Source of the DNA: a virus
Direction: 5' to 3' (one strand)
IMG/VR virus record: IMGVR_UViG_3300028844_004047
Span: 16,350-80,349 of that record
Length of the DNA stretch: 64,000 nt
This document shows, piece by piece, positions 57,366-64,000 of the stretch (position 1 is its first letter; every line of letters begins with the position of its first letter). Below the pieces are notes generated by a model. It searched no databases and had not been told where the DNA came from. It saw only the letters and a program-made list of their open reading frames with translations. The position numbers and the translations under genes were made by a program.

Positions 57366-58460
57366 ATGAAAACAATATACATAGTAGACTTGGAGCCTGT
57401 CGAAACAAGATATACGGCTCAATGGAAAAAACACTTACCTGAACAAATGTCTAGGTACTTAGGTACTGAAGAATATAATGTAAAAGTTATTAGTGGCGGA
57501 GATGTTCCACAAACTACTACTCCAGGTGCATTTTTAAACTTTGCTGGTACAAACAGTTACAAGAGTCAACAAATGTTAGAGATTGCTAATCTTGTAGCAA
57601 GTGGTGAAGTTAAAGATGGTGATTACTTTCTATATACAGATGCATGGAATCCTACTGTTATACAATTAAAGTATATGGCAGAACTATTAAACATCAATAT
57701 TAAGATTGGTGGTATGTGGCACGCCGGTAGTTATGATCCAGCAGATTTCTTAGGTAGAATCATTGGTGCTAAACCTTGGGTACGTTATGCAGAAGCAAGT
57801 ATGTTCGAATGTTATGATCATAATTACTTTGCTACACGTTTCCATGTAGATTTATTTGCACAAAGTTTCTTAAATGATACAAAAGATATTGATCAAAATT
57901 TAGAATCAGGTAAGATGCATATTGTAGGTTGGCCCATGGAGTATCTTAAAGATACATTGAAGCCATTCGAAGGTGCAAAGAAAGAAAACATTATATTGTT
58001 TCCGCATAGAGTAGCACCTGAGAAGAACCCAGAGATCTTTGCTAAATTAAAAGAACTGTTACCAGACTATGAGTTTATTGTATGTCAAGACAAGCAGTTA
58101 AGCAAAGACGAATACCATGAACTACTAGGTAAAGCAAAGATTGTGTTTAGTGCTAACTTGCAAGAAACATTAGGTATCAGTGCTTACGAAGGTTGTTTGG
58201 TAGATACATTACCATTAGTACCTAATAGATTAAGTTACTTTGAAATGTATCCAGATGAATTTAAATATGCAAGTGCTTTAACAGTAACACTAAAAGGATT
58301 TGAAAAGAGTCCTACAGAGGTAGTAGACAAAGTTAAAGATATGGTTGACAACTATGACAAGTATGTTGATACTAACAATATGCTAAAAGATAGATTAAAA
58401 GATTTCTTTGATGGTACAAAACTATACGAAACTATTAAGGAAAGCGTCGATGGAGTTTAA
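57366..58460 (+). CDS. GT-B glycosyltransferase-like protein
   Basis: 364 residues. The N-terminal Rossmann half has YNVKVISGGDVPQTTTPGAF and DYFLYTDAWNPTVIQLKYMA; the C-terminal half has ILFPHRVAPEKNPEIFAKLK, then FSANLQETLGISAYEGCLVD, the GT4/GT1 nucleotide-sugar region with a Glu (ETLGISAYEG). The acceptor is unknown; the replication/modification neighbourhood allows DNA or a modified base as target, but also other targets. It overlaps the HIT gene by eleven bases. Confidence 0.68.
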   Translation: MKTIYIVDLEPVETRYTAQWKKHLPEQMSRYLGTEEYNVKVISGGDVPQTTTPGAFLNFAGTNSYKSQQMLEIANLVASGEVKDGDYFLYTDAWNPTVIQLKYMAELLNINIKIGGMWHAGSYDPADFLGRIIGAKPWVRYAEASMFECYDHNYFATRFHVDLFAQSFLNDTKDIDQNLESGKMHIVGWPMEYLKDTLKPFEGAKKENIILFPHRVAPEKNPEIFAKLKELLPDYEFIVCQDKQLSKDEYHELLGKAKIVFSANLQETLGISAYEGCLVDTLPLVPNRLSYFEMYPDEFKYASALTVTLKGFEKSPTEVVDKVKDMVDNYDKYVDTNNMLKDRLKDFFDGTKLYETIKESVDGV

Positions 58461-58791
58461 AGATATTCCATGGAAAGATGTTTTACTTGATGCAAAAGGT
58501 TTTGTAGTATTTAAAGATGGTTACCCAGTTACAGAAGGACATATTCTTTTTGTACCAAAAGTAGCAGATTGGCAACACATGGTTAAGTGTATGGAGTCTG
58601 CTTATAAATGGGGATACGATTGGGTAGACAGAGGTTACTGTGATAGTTTTAACATTGGACAAAATGTTGGAAAAGAAGCAGGGCAAACTGTCATGTATCC
58701 GCATATACATTTGATTCCACGTCGCAAAGGTGATATGGATGATCCAAGGGGTGGTGTTAGACACGTTATCCCAGATAAAGCAAAATATTAA
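58450..58791 (+). CDS. HIT-family nucleotide hydrolase/transferase
   Basis: 113 residues from ATG 58450 in the end of the GT gene. VVFKDGYPVTEGHILFVPK is the family's N-terminal strand pair and YPHIHLIPRRKGD is the histidine triad (HxHxxx), where the catalytic site lies; the third His position is occupied by Pro. HIT proteins hydrolyse nucleotide phosphoramidates or dinucleoside polyphosphates. Confidence 0.78.
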   Translation: MEFKDIPWKDVLLDAKGFVVFKDGYPVTEGHILFVPKVADWQHMVKCMESAYKWGYDWVDRGYCDSFNIGQNVGKEAGQTVMYPHIHLIPRRKGDMDDPRGGVRHVIPDKAKY

Positions 58792-58802
58792 GAAAGGAAC
58801 TT

Positions 58803-59006
58803 ATGTTGAAAGAAGTAATGATTAATGCGGCAAAGAAACACGCAGAAGCAGAAATTGATCTTCACAAGGCTAATATTGAAGTCTATATGCAACAGGTTGT
58901 AGGGATTGGTGAACACAGTGATATCATCGAAACCATCCAGAAAGAATTGGATAAAATGGCTACTGCACATGATAGACTTGAAATGTTAAACAAATATTTT
59001 GATTGA
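58803..59006 (+). CDS. Small helical protein
   Basis: 67 residues, almost wholly alpha-helical (INAAKKHAEAEIDLHKANIE, then IETIQKELDKMATAHDRLEM). GAAAGGAA RBS. The TTGACA of the folE promoter overlaps its stop. Function unknown. Confidence 0.6.
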   Translation: MLKEVMINAAKKHAEAEIDLHKANIEVYMQQVVGIGEHSDIIETIQKELDKMATAHDRLEMLNKYFD

Positions 59007-59032
59007 CATTTGCCTAAATAAGACTGTAAAAT
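59003..59032 (+). promoter_or_regulatory. Sigma70-type promoter before folE
   Basis: TTGACA (59003-59008) and TAAAAT (59027-59032), spacer 18. A small hairpin ACACG-TCTCGC-CGTGT lies in the leader ahead of the RBS. Confidence 0.65.
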
Positions 59033-59075
59033 ATAAAAATAAACACGTCTCGCCGTGTATAACTAGGAGAAAAAA

Positions 59076-59762
59076 ATGAGTATAAGTGAAGAAATTAAAA
59101 ATCGTATCCAGGCTGATGGCTCTCGCTATTGGGCTGGAGACAATATTAGCAAGTATTTAGAAGAAGGTGATAAGCAAAAACTTATCGATGAACTTACACC
59201 TAAGTTTGAAGCAGTGCTAGACAGTTTGGTAATTGATAGAAACAATGATCCAAATAGTATGGACACTGGCAAACGTCTTGCTAAAATGTACATCAATGAA
59301 CTAATGGCAGGGCGTTACGAAGAAATGCCTAATGCAACTGCATTTCCCAATCATATTGAAAATGGTTATAAAGGTATGCTGGTAGTACGAAGTGAACTTA
59401 AAAGTGTTTGTTCGCATCATCACCAACCAGTAAGTGGAGTGGCATATATTGGAATCATTGCGGCAGAACATTTAATTGGTTTGTCTAAGTATACTAGGAT
59501 TGCACAATGGTGTGCAAGACGTGGTACATTACAAGAAGAACTTAATAATGTTATTGCTGATGAGATTCAAAAAGCAACTGGTAGTCCTAATGTAGGTGTA
59601 TACATTCAAGCAACACATGGTTGTTGTGAGAATAGAGGAATTATGGCACATAGTTCTTTAACACAGACAACTGTATTACGTGGTGCTTTTAATGAAGACA
59701 TGGGCACTAAAAAAGAGTTTATGGATAATATTAAACTACAACAGGAATTCGCTCCTAGATAG
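59076..59762 (+). CDS. folE: GTP cyclohydrolase I
   Basis: 228 residues, full length. Zinc ligands C112 and H115 are in KSVCSHHHQPVSG and C183 in THGCCENRGIM; GLSKYTRI and the N-terminal DTGKRLAKMY (usually DTPxRxAK) are conserved. It makes dihydroneopterin triphosphate from GTP, the first step of both folate and 7-deazaguanine (queuosine) synthesis. With DpdA, the T-fold protein and YhhQ in the same window, a DNA-modification role is likely, but folate supply is an alternative. Confidence 0.92.
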   Translation: MSISEEIKNRIQADGSRYWAGDNISKYLEEGDKQKLIDELTPKFEAVLDSLVIDRNNDPNSMDTGKRLAKMYINELMAGRYEEMPNATAFPNHIENGYKGMLVVRSELKSVCSHHHQPVSGVAYIGIIAAEHLIGLSKYTRIAQWCARRGTLQEELNNVIADEIQKATGSPNVGVYIQATHGCCENRGIMAHSSLTQTTVLRGAFNEDMGTKKEFMDNIKLQQEFAPR

Positions 59763-59773
59763 GATTTTGAATA

Positions 59774-60085
59774 ATGTATAGACCACTACCAGACGGAATA
59801 ACTATTAAATCATCTGATGTGCAAGGCTTAGGATTATTTGCAACAAAAGATTTTGAAGCAGATATGGTACTAGGTATTGTCCATGTAATGAATAAGAACT
59901 TTCCACATGGTAGTATTCGAACTGCCTTAGGTGCTTTTTATAATCACTCAGAAGATCCAAATTGTAAAAATGTAAAAGGCTTTTGGCACCAAATACCAGT
60001 ATGTTACTTAATAACTACAAAGCCAATCAAAGCAGGTGATGAGTTAACTGCCAAATACACACTATATAAGGACTTTAATGATTAA
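59774..60085 (+). CDS. SET-domain protein
   Basis: 103 residues. The SET N-motif SSDVQGLGLFATKDFEADMV, then GAFYNHSEDPNCKNV (the NHSxxPNC motif) and TKPIKAGDELTAKYT (GxELTxxY). All three SAM/lysine-channel motifs are present, but the pre- and post-SET parts are missing. It may methylate lysine in a host or phage protein. It overlaps the next small gene by eight bases. Confidence 0.8.
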   Translation: MYRPLPDGITIKSSDVQGLGLFATKDFEADMVLGIVHVMNKNFPHGSIRTALGAFYNHSEDPNCKNVKGFWHQIPVCYLITTKPIKAGDELTAKYTLYKDFND

Positions 60086-60239
60086 AACAACAAAAACATC
60101 AAAAGATGATACAATGCACATTTATTCAGACGGATCTGTATTAATGGAAAAAGATCACCGTTGGTTACAAAATCATATGAAAAAGCAAAGACAAGTTAGA
60201 AAAACACTATCTAAGAAAAGAAAACCAATAAAGAAATAA
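60078..60239 (+). CDS. Small basic protein (53 aa)
   Basis: A 53-codon frame overlapping the SET gene. MIKTTKTSKDDTMHIYSDGS begins a short beta hairpin; the C-terminal half is strongly basic (KKQRQVRKTLSKKRKPIKK), suiting nucleic-acid binding. Its stop overlaps the next ATG. Confidence 0.5.
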   Translation: MIKTTKTSKDDTMHIYSDGSVLMEKDHRWLQNHMKKQRQVRKTLSKKRKPIKK

Positions 60240-60370
60240 TGGAATTATTAGGATTATTATTTGTAGGAGTTCCTGTTAGTGTGATTGCTATGTATTTTAT
60301 ATTCAAATTTATTAACATAACAGATGAAGAGAATGACGATAGAACCAATAAAAGAAAAACTAGACGATAA
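60239..60370 (+). CDS. Small single-span membrane protein (43 aa)
   Basis: 43 codons from an ATG overlapping the previous stop (TAATG). One membrane helix (residues 2-24) followed by an acidic then basic tail. It overlaps the next gene in another frame by 47 bases. Confidence 0.4.
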   Translation: MELLGLLFVGVPVSVIAMYFIFKFINITDEENDDRTNKRKTRR

Positions 60371-60647
60371 AATTAAACAACTTAATTCTACAAGAGTCTT
60401 TAAGAAAGTAACACCTAAAGGAGATCTATCTTGGTATATTAAGTGGGCGGCTAGTTTCTTTATTCTTGTTGCCGTTGCGGCTAGAAGTGCCGGAACAGTA
60501 CCAGCAATAGATTTATGGTTTAGTCTAGTTGGCACAATAGGATGGTTTTGGGTTGGTATGCTTTGGCATGATAGAGCCTTAACTATGTTAAATGCTACAC
60601 TTACTACAATATTATTAATCGGTTTATTTACATATTACGGAGGTTAA
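60324..60647 (+). CDS. Small membrane protein
   Basis: 107 residues (an ATG at 60333 would give 104). A cytosolic N-terminus precedes three hydrophobic segments: WAASFFILVAVAARSAG, LWFSLVGTIGWFWVGMLW, then LNATLTTILLIGLFTYYGG. The middle resembles the membrane protein at 48303. Function unknown. Confidence 0.55.
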   Translation: MKRMTIEPIKEKLDDKIKQLNSTRVFKKVTPKGDLSWYIKWAASFFILVAVAARSAGTVPAIDLWFSLVGTIGWFWVGMLWHDRALTMLNATLTTILLIGLFTYYGG

Positions 60648-60656
60648 ATATCATCT

Positions 60657-60881
60657 ATGCCAATACCAGAAAGAGTTTATGTTCCTAGTGAACAACCAGA
60701 ATCCCCAAAAGGGATAGTACCAGCCAGCAAAGATCCAGGCAAGGGCCATTTTTATGTCAGTTTGGTCAAAAGTGTTTTAAGAATAGGCGCAGGAGGATCA
60801 CTCCTCTATGGAAACCTGTTGTTGGCTGGTGCACTTTTTATTGTTGCCGAATTACTTGGCATCTTAGAAGAAATAGTATAG
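60657..60881 (+). CDS. Small membrane protein
   Basis: 74 residues. A proline-rich polar N-terminus (PIPERVYVPSEQPESPKG) precedes one or two hydrophobic segments (about 40-72). Nine bases after the previous gene. Function unknown. Confidence 0.55.
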   Translation: MPIPERVYVPSEQPESPKGIVPASKDPGKGHFYVSLVKSVLRIGAGGSLLYGNLLLAGALFIVAELLGILEEIV

Positions 60882-60888
60882 AGGATAT

Positions 60889-61377
60889 ATGTTGAAAGAT
60901 TATCAAGGAAAGGTAGATAACTTCTTTAGGTGGATTAAAGGAACCGAACTAGTTGAACTACATGATATTGACGTAACAGAAGATCCTGTAAGACCAAATT
61001 TAGATTTAAATTTTAGAACTACTTATGGTCGAAAGATATATGGATTGAAATACGAAGATACTATTGAAGGTATCGTTTGTGTGGCGTTTACTAATGAAGT
61101 ACCAGTTACTGAAAAGGAATTGGAACTAATGAGTAAGACTGCCGAATTAGAAAACAATCCTACAATAGCAATAGCCTACACAGTATGGTCTCGCAAGAGA
61201 GGTGCTGGTAGAGAAATTATATTCAAATTAAAAGAATATATAGAAAAAGATTTGTTACACATTAAACGTGTAGTAACATTGAGTCCATTGACACCAATGG
61301 CAACACATTTTCATATTAAAAATGGTGCTAAATTAATGACCATTAATTCAACAACACAAAATTTTGAATACAAATAA
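60889..61377 (+). CDS. GNAT-like acetyltransferase
   Basis: 162 residues. IEGIVCVAFTNEVPVTEKEL forms the central strand, then IAIAYTVWSRKRGAGREIIF gives the acetyl-CoA loop region (RKRGAGREI, similar to R/QxxGxG/A), followed by KRVVTLSPLTPMATHFHIKN, GAKLM. The layout is that of a GNAT N-acetyltransferase. Substrate unknown. It precedes the YhhQ-type transporter gene by 41 bases. Confidence 0.62.
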   Translation: MLKDYQGKVDNFFRWIKGTELVELHDIDVTEDPVRPNLDLNFRTTYGRKIYGLKYEDTIEGIVCVAFTNEVPVTEKELELMSKTAELENNPTIAIAYTVWSRKRGAGREIIFKLKEYIEKDLLHIKRVVTLSPLTPMATHFHIKNGAKLMTINSTTQNFEYK

Positions 61378-61418
61378 TATGATTAACTATAACATAACAT
61401 ACACCACGGAGGAAACTT

Positions 61419-62027
61419 ATGTTTAATTTTAAGAACGTAGATAAAACTATGCTTATGAAACTTGTAGCACTGCACGTTATTGTGATTACAGTATCAAATG
61501 CATTAGTGGCAATACCAGTAGAAATATTTGGTGTTAAATTAACCTGGGCGGCATTTACTTTCCCATTAGTTGTTATTGCAACAGACTTAACAGTTAGATT
61601 GTTAGGTAAAGAGATTGCAAGGTCAACTATCGCGGCGGCATATCCATTAGCAATTATTGGATCTATCGCAGTTGTATTGGCAGAAGGTGCACCTGGATCA
61701 GTTGCATTAAGAATTGGTTTTGCAAGTGCTACAGCATATGCAATTGGTACAATGCTTGACGTTTATGTATTCCAATACATTAGAGAAGCATTTAAAAACA
61801 ATTGGTGGTTAGCACCAGCAGTATCAACTGTTGCGGCAAACATTATTGATACTTACACATTCTTTGCAGTTGCGTTTAATAACAGTGCTGATGAATATAT
61901 GGCGGCAAACTGGATTGAAATTGCAGGTTCTCAAACTGTACTTAAAATCGCAGTAGGTTTGTTAGTATTCTTACCAGCATATGGTATTTTACTAAACCAA
62001 CTACAAAAGAAGTACAAGTTAAAATAA
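61419..62027 (+). CDS. yhhQ: YhhQ-type queuosine-precursor transporter (VUT family)
   Basis: 202 residues with six hydrophobic segments. VSNALVAIPVEIFGVKLTWA, then FTFPLVVIATDLTVRLLGKE is the COG1738 signature (the TD-x-x-x-x-x-GK segment), and ANIIDTYTFFAVAF fits the second conserved motif. YhhQ imports preQ0/preQ1 or queuine-type bases. In the infected cell it would raise the 7-deazaguanine pool for DpdA. CGGAGGAAA is a strong RBS; a terminator follows. Confidence 0.8.
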   Translation: MFNFKNVDKTMLMKLVALHVIVITVSNALVAIPVEIFGVKLTWAAFTFPLVVIATDLTVRLLGKEIARSTIAAAYPLAIIGSIAVVLAEGAPGSVALRIGFASATAYAIGTMLDVYVFQYIREAFKNNWWLAPAVSTVAANIIDTYTFFAVAFNNSADEYMAANWIEIAGSQTVLKIAVGLLVFLPAYGILLNQLQKKYKLK

Positions 62028-62055
62028 CTTAACAGTTATCGGTAACTTGAAATTA

Positions 62056-62083
62056 AAAGCGAGGCTTCGGTCTCGCTTTTTTT
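62056..62083 (+). terminator. Intrinsic terminator after yhhQ
   Basis: GCGAGGC-TTCG-GTCTCGC stem with UUCG loop, A-tract before and TTTTTTT after. Confidence 0.85.
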
Positions 62084-62094
62084 ATGGGCCTAGG

Positions 62095-62122
62095 TTGACA
62101 ATATGAATAATTCCTGTATAAT
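62095..62122 (+). promoter_or_regulatory. Sigma70-type promoter
   Basis: TTGACA (62095-62100) and TATAAT (62117-62122), spacer 16. Confidence 0.75.
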
Positions 62123-62150
62123 ATAACATTAGAACAACATAAAGGAACAT

Positions 62151-62378
62151 ATGCTAGAAAGTTTAAAAACAAGTTTTATGGTTAGATCTCGTCCTAATAC
62201 TAGATTAAAGACTTTTAATATAGATTATGTTAGGGCAATTAGTAAAGAAGGTGCTATTAAAGACATTAATAATACAATATTAGCAAGAGGTCACACTATT
62301 ATTGACGTTTTAGAGCCGGGAGAAGAAGCCTACGGGCTTTCAAAGAAGGATATTCAAGCACTTTTTAGGGCAAAATAA
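62151..62378 (+). CDS. Small early protein
   Basis: 75 residues (MLESLKTSFMVRSRPNTRLK and so on) with basic N-terminus and a helix-turn-like end (YGLSKKDIQALFRAK). Flanked by promoter and terminator, so a single-gene early unit. Function unknown. Confidence 0.58.
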   Translation: MLESLKTSFMVRSRPNTRLKTFNIDYVRAISKEGAIKDINNTILARGHTIIDVLEPGEEAYGLSKKDIQALFRAK

Positions 62379-62394
62379 TAAAAAAAGATTAAAG

Positions 62395-62419
62395 ACCCTT
62401 GATTTATAAGGGTTTTTTT
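62395..62419 (+). terminator. Intrinsic terminator
   Basis: ACCCTT-GATTTAT-AAGGGT followed by a run of T; closes the unit starting at 62095. Confidence 0.8.
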
Positions 62420-62432
62420 ATGGGTAAAGTGG

Positions 62433-62463
62433 TTGACAGATTGACAAAAGGTGCTATTATAAT
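62433..62463 (+). promoter_or_regulatory. Sigma70-type promoter
   Basis: TTGACA (62433-62438, a second copy at 62441-62446) with TATTAT/TATAAT at 62455-62463. The AAGGTGCTATTATAA block and the GTTAAACAA downstream match the promoter at 22361. Confidence 0.7.
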
Positions 62464-62497
62464 AGTATAAGTTAAACAAAAGGAGATGTATAAAACA

Positions 62498-62689
62498 ATG
62501 AAAATAGCAATACAAACAGTAGCAGTATTTTTAATCTTTATGGGCCTAATGGCTATTGCAGGATCAGGTGGTGATTGTGATGGTAAATGTGGTGCTGGTA
62601 ATACTATTAGTGAAATGCTTATGATTATGTTTATTGGTATTTCAATGATGAGTACAGGTGGTTTTATTTTAATCAAAGGAGACAAATAA
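62498..62689 (+). CDS. Small membrane protein
   Basis: 63 residues from ATG 62498; the upstream ATG at 62486 directly abuts AGGAG and is less likely. Two membrane helices flank a short loop GSGGDCDGKCGAGN with two cysteines. One base separates its stop from the next ATG. Function unknown. Confidence 0.55.
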   Translation: MKIAIQTVAVFLIFMGLMAIAGSGGDCDGKCGAGNTISEMLMIMFIGISMMSTGGFILIKGDK

Positions 62690-62690
62690 T

Positions 62691-62948
62691 ATGAACGTTC
62701 AAATGAAAAAAGACATCATGGGTATGTCATTAGCAGAACTTAATGCTTTAACAAATTTCGTTAATGAAGTTAAGGTTATTAATGCAAAATCAACACTGGA
62801 AGTTGGTATGAAAGTTAACATTGTACAAAAGACTAAGAAGACTCCAGGTACTATTACAAAAGTTAATCAAAAGAAATGTTTGGTTAAAATTGATGGTGCT
62901 ATTGGTACAATTTACACAGTTCCAATGCAAATGTTAGAGGCGGCTTAA
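62691..62948 (+). CDS. Small conserved protein, KOW-like C-terminus
   Basis: 85 residues. An N-terminal helix (MSLAELNALTNFVNEVKVIN) and then LEVGMKVNIVQKTKKTPGTI, NQKKCLVKIDGAIGTIYTVP, a small SH3/KOW-like barrel pattern. Common in marine T4-like genomes in my reading. Its stop overlaps the next ATG (TAATG). Confidence 0.6.
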   Translation: MNVQMKKDIMGMSLAELNALTNFVNEVKVINAKSTLEVGMKVNIVQKTKKTPGTITKVNQKKCLVKIDGAIGTIYTVPMQMLEAA

Positions 62949-63118
62949 TGAAGAAAACATTTAAATGTACAGTGTGTAGTACCAAGTTTACACACAATAA
63001 GTCAGAAACACTAGTTGGTAAACTAGGTATTATTCCTGTAAACCTTTGCAAGAAGCATTTCAAGGCAGTCATGAAGCACGACGAACTATTGCTAAATGAC
63101 CACAGGAAGATGGCGTAA
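62948..63118 (+). CDS. Small zinc-finger protein (56 aa)
   Basis: A 56-codon frame overlapping both neighbours. KCTVCSTKF and, about 25 residues later, LCKKHF supply C-x2-C and C-x2-H ligands for one zinc ion. Possibly DNA- or RNA-binding. Confidence 0.55.
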   Translation: MKKTFKCTVCSTKFTHNKSETLVGKLGIIPVNLCKKHFKAVMKHDELLLNDHRKMA

Positions 63119-63327
63119 TGCAGGATGTAACTAAAGCCACAATGGAAGATTTAAGGGGAGAGTTAAACGACCTTAAATTAGGCTTAGGTGGAATTGGCAC
63201 AAAAGATATAATGTATATGCATGATATTGAAGATGAGATCGACTGGAGAATTGAGAACGGTTATGCTGATCTTACTCCAGAAGAGATTGAAGAAGAATTA
63301 GCAGAGAAGGAAGAAGTAAATGCTTAA
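63118..63327 (+). CDS. Small acidic protein
   Basis: 69 residues, acidic and helical (ATMEDLRGELNDLKLGLGGI, then TPEEIEEELAEKEEVNA). TAATG overlap with the gene before and eight-base overlap with the one after. Function unknown. Confidence 0.55.
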   Translation: MQDVTKATMEDLRGELNDLKLGLGGIGTKDIMYMHDIEDEIDWRIENGYADLTPEEIEEELAEKEEVNA

Positions 63328-63415
63328 CCAAGTTGTTTCATTCTTTTGGAAGGTTGTGTTTACAACATTCATCGTTTGGTTTATATTTTTTATGATTGGT
63401 TTAGGAGTAAGTTAA
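63320..63415 (+). CDS. Very small membrane protein (31 aa)
   Basis: 31 codons forming one hydrophobic helix (FFWKVVFTTFIVWFIFFMIG). AGAAGGAAG RBS within the upstream gene; stop overlaps the next start (TAATG). The tight packing argues it is real. Confidence 0.45.
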   Translation: MLNQVVSFFWKVVFTTFIVWFIFFMIGLGVS

Positions 63416-64000
63416 TGAATAAAAAGACAGCAGTTTTAGGAATGGTTAGTATGTTGGCTCTTACCGCTTGTGGCGGTGGAGGCGGAGGCGGGCCTGTGAA
63501 AATTACAACTCCAGTTCCAACTCCAGAACATCTTGGTACTATTGATTTTGGTTCATTAGCATCAAATAACGGAATACTTGCTAAAATCGTTAACGTTTCT
63601 AAAGATGGTGTAGCAAATGCTCAGGAAGTTGTTGGTATTTTTGAAGAAATTAATCAATTAGAAAAAGAAGTAGATACTACAGATTTTCATAAATTCCAAG
63701 TTACTATCGACGAAAGAACAATGACTTTAGATAAAGCATGGAATATGATACTAGGCTATAAAAAAGTTTATTACGATGGTAAAGAAGATTTTTGGCAAGG
63801 TATTGTAGAATCTAAAACTTTTGACGATGAAAAATCTAACTATATAGATTTAAAAGCCTTTGCACAAAATAATGATAAGATAGATTTTGAGAAAGTTGGT
63901 AACGGTGAAAAGTCAATCGATGATGTTAAAAAAGATATTGTTCCGATTGTAGAAGAACCAATTGTAGAAGAACCTGTTGAGGAAGAACCAATAGTTGAAG
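63415..64000 (+). CDS. Lipoprotein with acidic repeat tail (3' end outside window)
   Basis: 195 codons visible. A signal peptide ends in the lipobox LTAC (Cys19), followed by a glycine run (GGGGGGG) and a Thr/Pro linker. A soluble domain (LASNNGILAKIVNVSKDGVA, LDKAWNMILGYKKVYYDGKE) leads to a tail of IVEEP-type repeats that continues past the window edge. Predicted outer-membrane or periplasmic lipoprotein; the tail could span peptidoglycan. Function unknown. Confidence 0.6.
   Translation, partial: MNKKTAVLGMVSMLALTACGGGGGGGPVKITTPVPTPEHLGTIDFGSLASNNGILAKIVNVSKDGVANAQEVVGIFEEINQLEKEVDTTDFHKFQVTIDERTMTLDKAWNMILGYKKVYYDGKEDFWQGIVESKTFDDEKSNYIDLKAFAQNNDKIDFEKVGNGEKSIDDVKKDIVPIVEEPIVEEPVEEEPIVE

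Noticed and set aside
1-64000. tRNA genes
   Set aside because: Intergenic gaps are too short and no cloverleaf-like segment with a GGTTCGA-type arm was seen.
1-64000. CRISPR arrays or insertion sequences
   Set aside because: No regularly spaced repeats and no transposase or terminal inverted repeats were found.
1-64000. Avoidance of GATC, GANTC, GGCC, CCGG or GCGC
   Set aside because: All occur repeatedly in the window; only GCAGC/GCTGC appeared missing.
63940-64000. Repeat GTAGAAGAACC as a regulatory repeat
   Set aside because: It encodes the acidic IVEEP repeat tail of the lipoprotein, so it is a coding repeat.

Overview
The window is a strictly lytic, T4-like myovirus of a Gram-negative, probably marine, bacterium. 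Sequence evidence: a T4-type replication set (B-family DNA polymerase gp43, sliding clamp gp45, clamp-loader large subunit gp44), a gp31/GroES-like co-chaperonin, repeated T4 late promoters (N-ATAAATA), tail-fibre and baseplate-like structural genes, and the MazG, PhoH, PRPP synthetase, GTP cyclohydrolase I and 2OG-Fe(II) oxygenase genes typical of marine T4-like phages. No photosynthesis genes, integrase, tRNA genes or CRISPR array were seen. A Gram-negative host follows from a spanin pair, several lipoproteins and a signal-peptide outer-membrane beta-barrel. Base composition is about one third G+C. The close general resemblance to pelagiphage and cyanophage myoviruses is inference.

Layout. 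0-1.6 kb: the end of an IF-1 gene, two small membrane proteins and an Fe-S cassette (ferredoxin, SufT/DUF59, A-type carrier). 1.6-2.9 kb (minus): HtrA-like protease and a Zn protein. 3-8.8 kb: tail-fibre/structural genes under late promoters, one split by a 7-bp tandem duplication. 8.9-13.2 kb: prs, mazG, amidinotransferase, rpiB. 13.2-16.3 kb: DnaE-motif protein, gp31-like protein, gp44. 16.4-22.4 kb: envelope proteins and small early genes, including a ParB-like/HNH pair and an entericidin-like lipoprotein. 22.4-24.9 kb: HAD phosphatase, PiT-like phosphate transporter, phoH (minus). 25-28.8 kb: lysis region (GH108 endolysin, Rz/Rz1 spanins, small membrane proteins). 29.2-32.8 kb: dnaJ, def, clpA. 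33.5-46.9 kb: late-promoter virion-accessory region with HAD, nucleotidyltransferase, oxygenases, SGNH hydrolase, a PD-(D/E)XK-like nuclease and several proteins whose N-termini resemble the T4 capsid-targeting sequence. 47-55.9 kb: membrane proteins, peroxiredoxin, gp43, gp45, a DpdA/TGT-like transglycosylase and two dehydrogenase-like genes. 56-62 kb: T-fold-like protein, glycosyltransferase, HIT protein, folE, SET protein and a YhhQ-type queuosine-precursor transporter. 62-64 kb: small early genes and a partial lipoprotein.

Two promoter classes partition the genes. Host-like TTGACA/TATAAT promoters precede replication, metabolism and takeover genes. T4-like NATAAATA late promoters precede structural, lysis-adjacent and virion-accessory genes. 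FolE, the T-fold protein, YhhQ and DpdA together suggest a 7-deazaguanine DNA-modification route. The window also appears to contain no GCAGC/GCTGC at all, with alanine codons switched to GCG/GCC wherever the site would form. This points to strong selection against that sequence, perhaps by host restriction.
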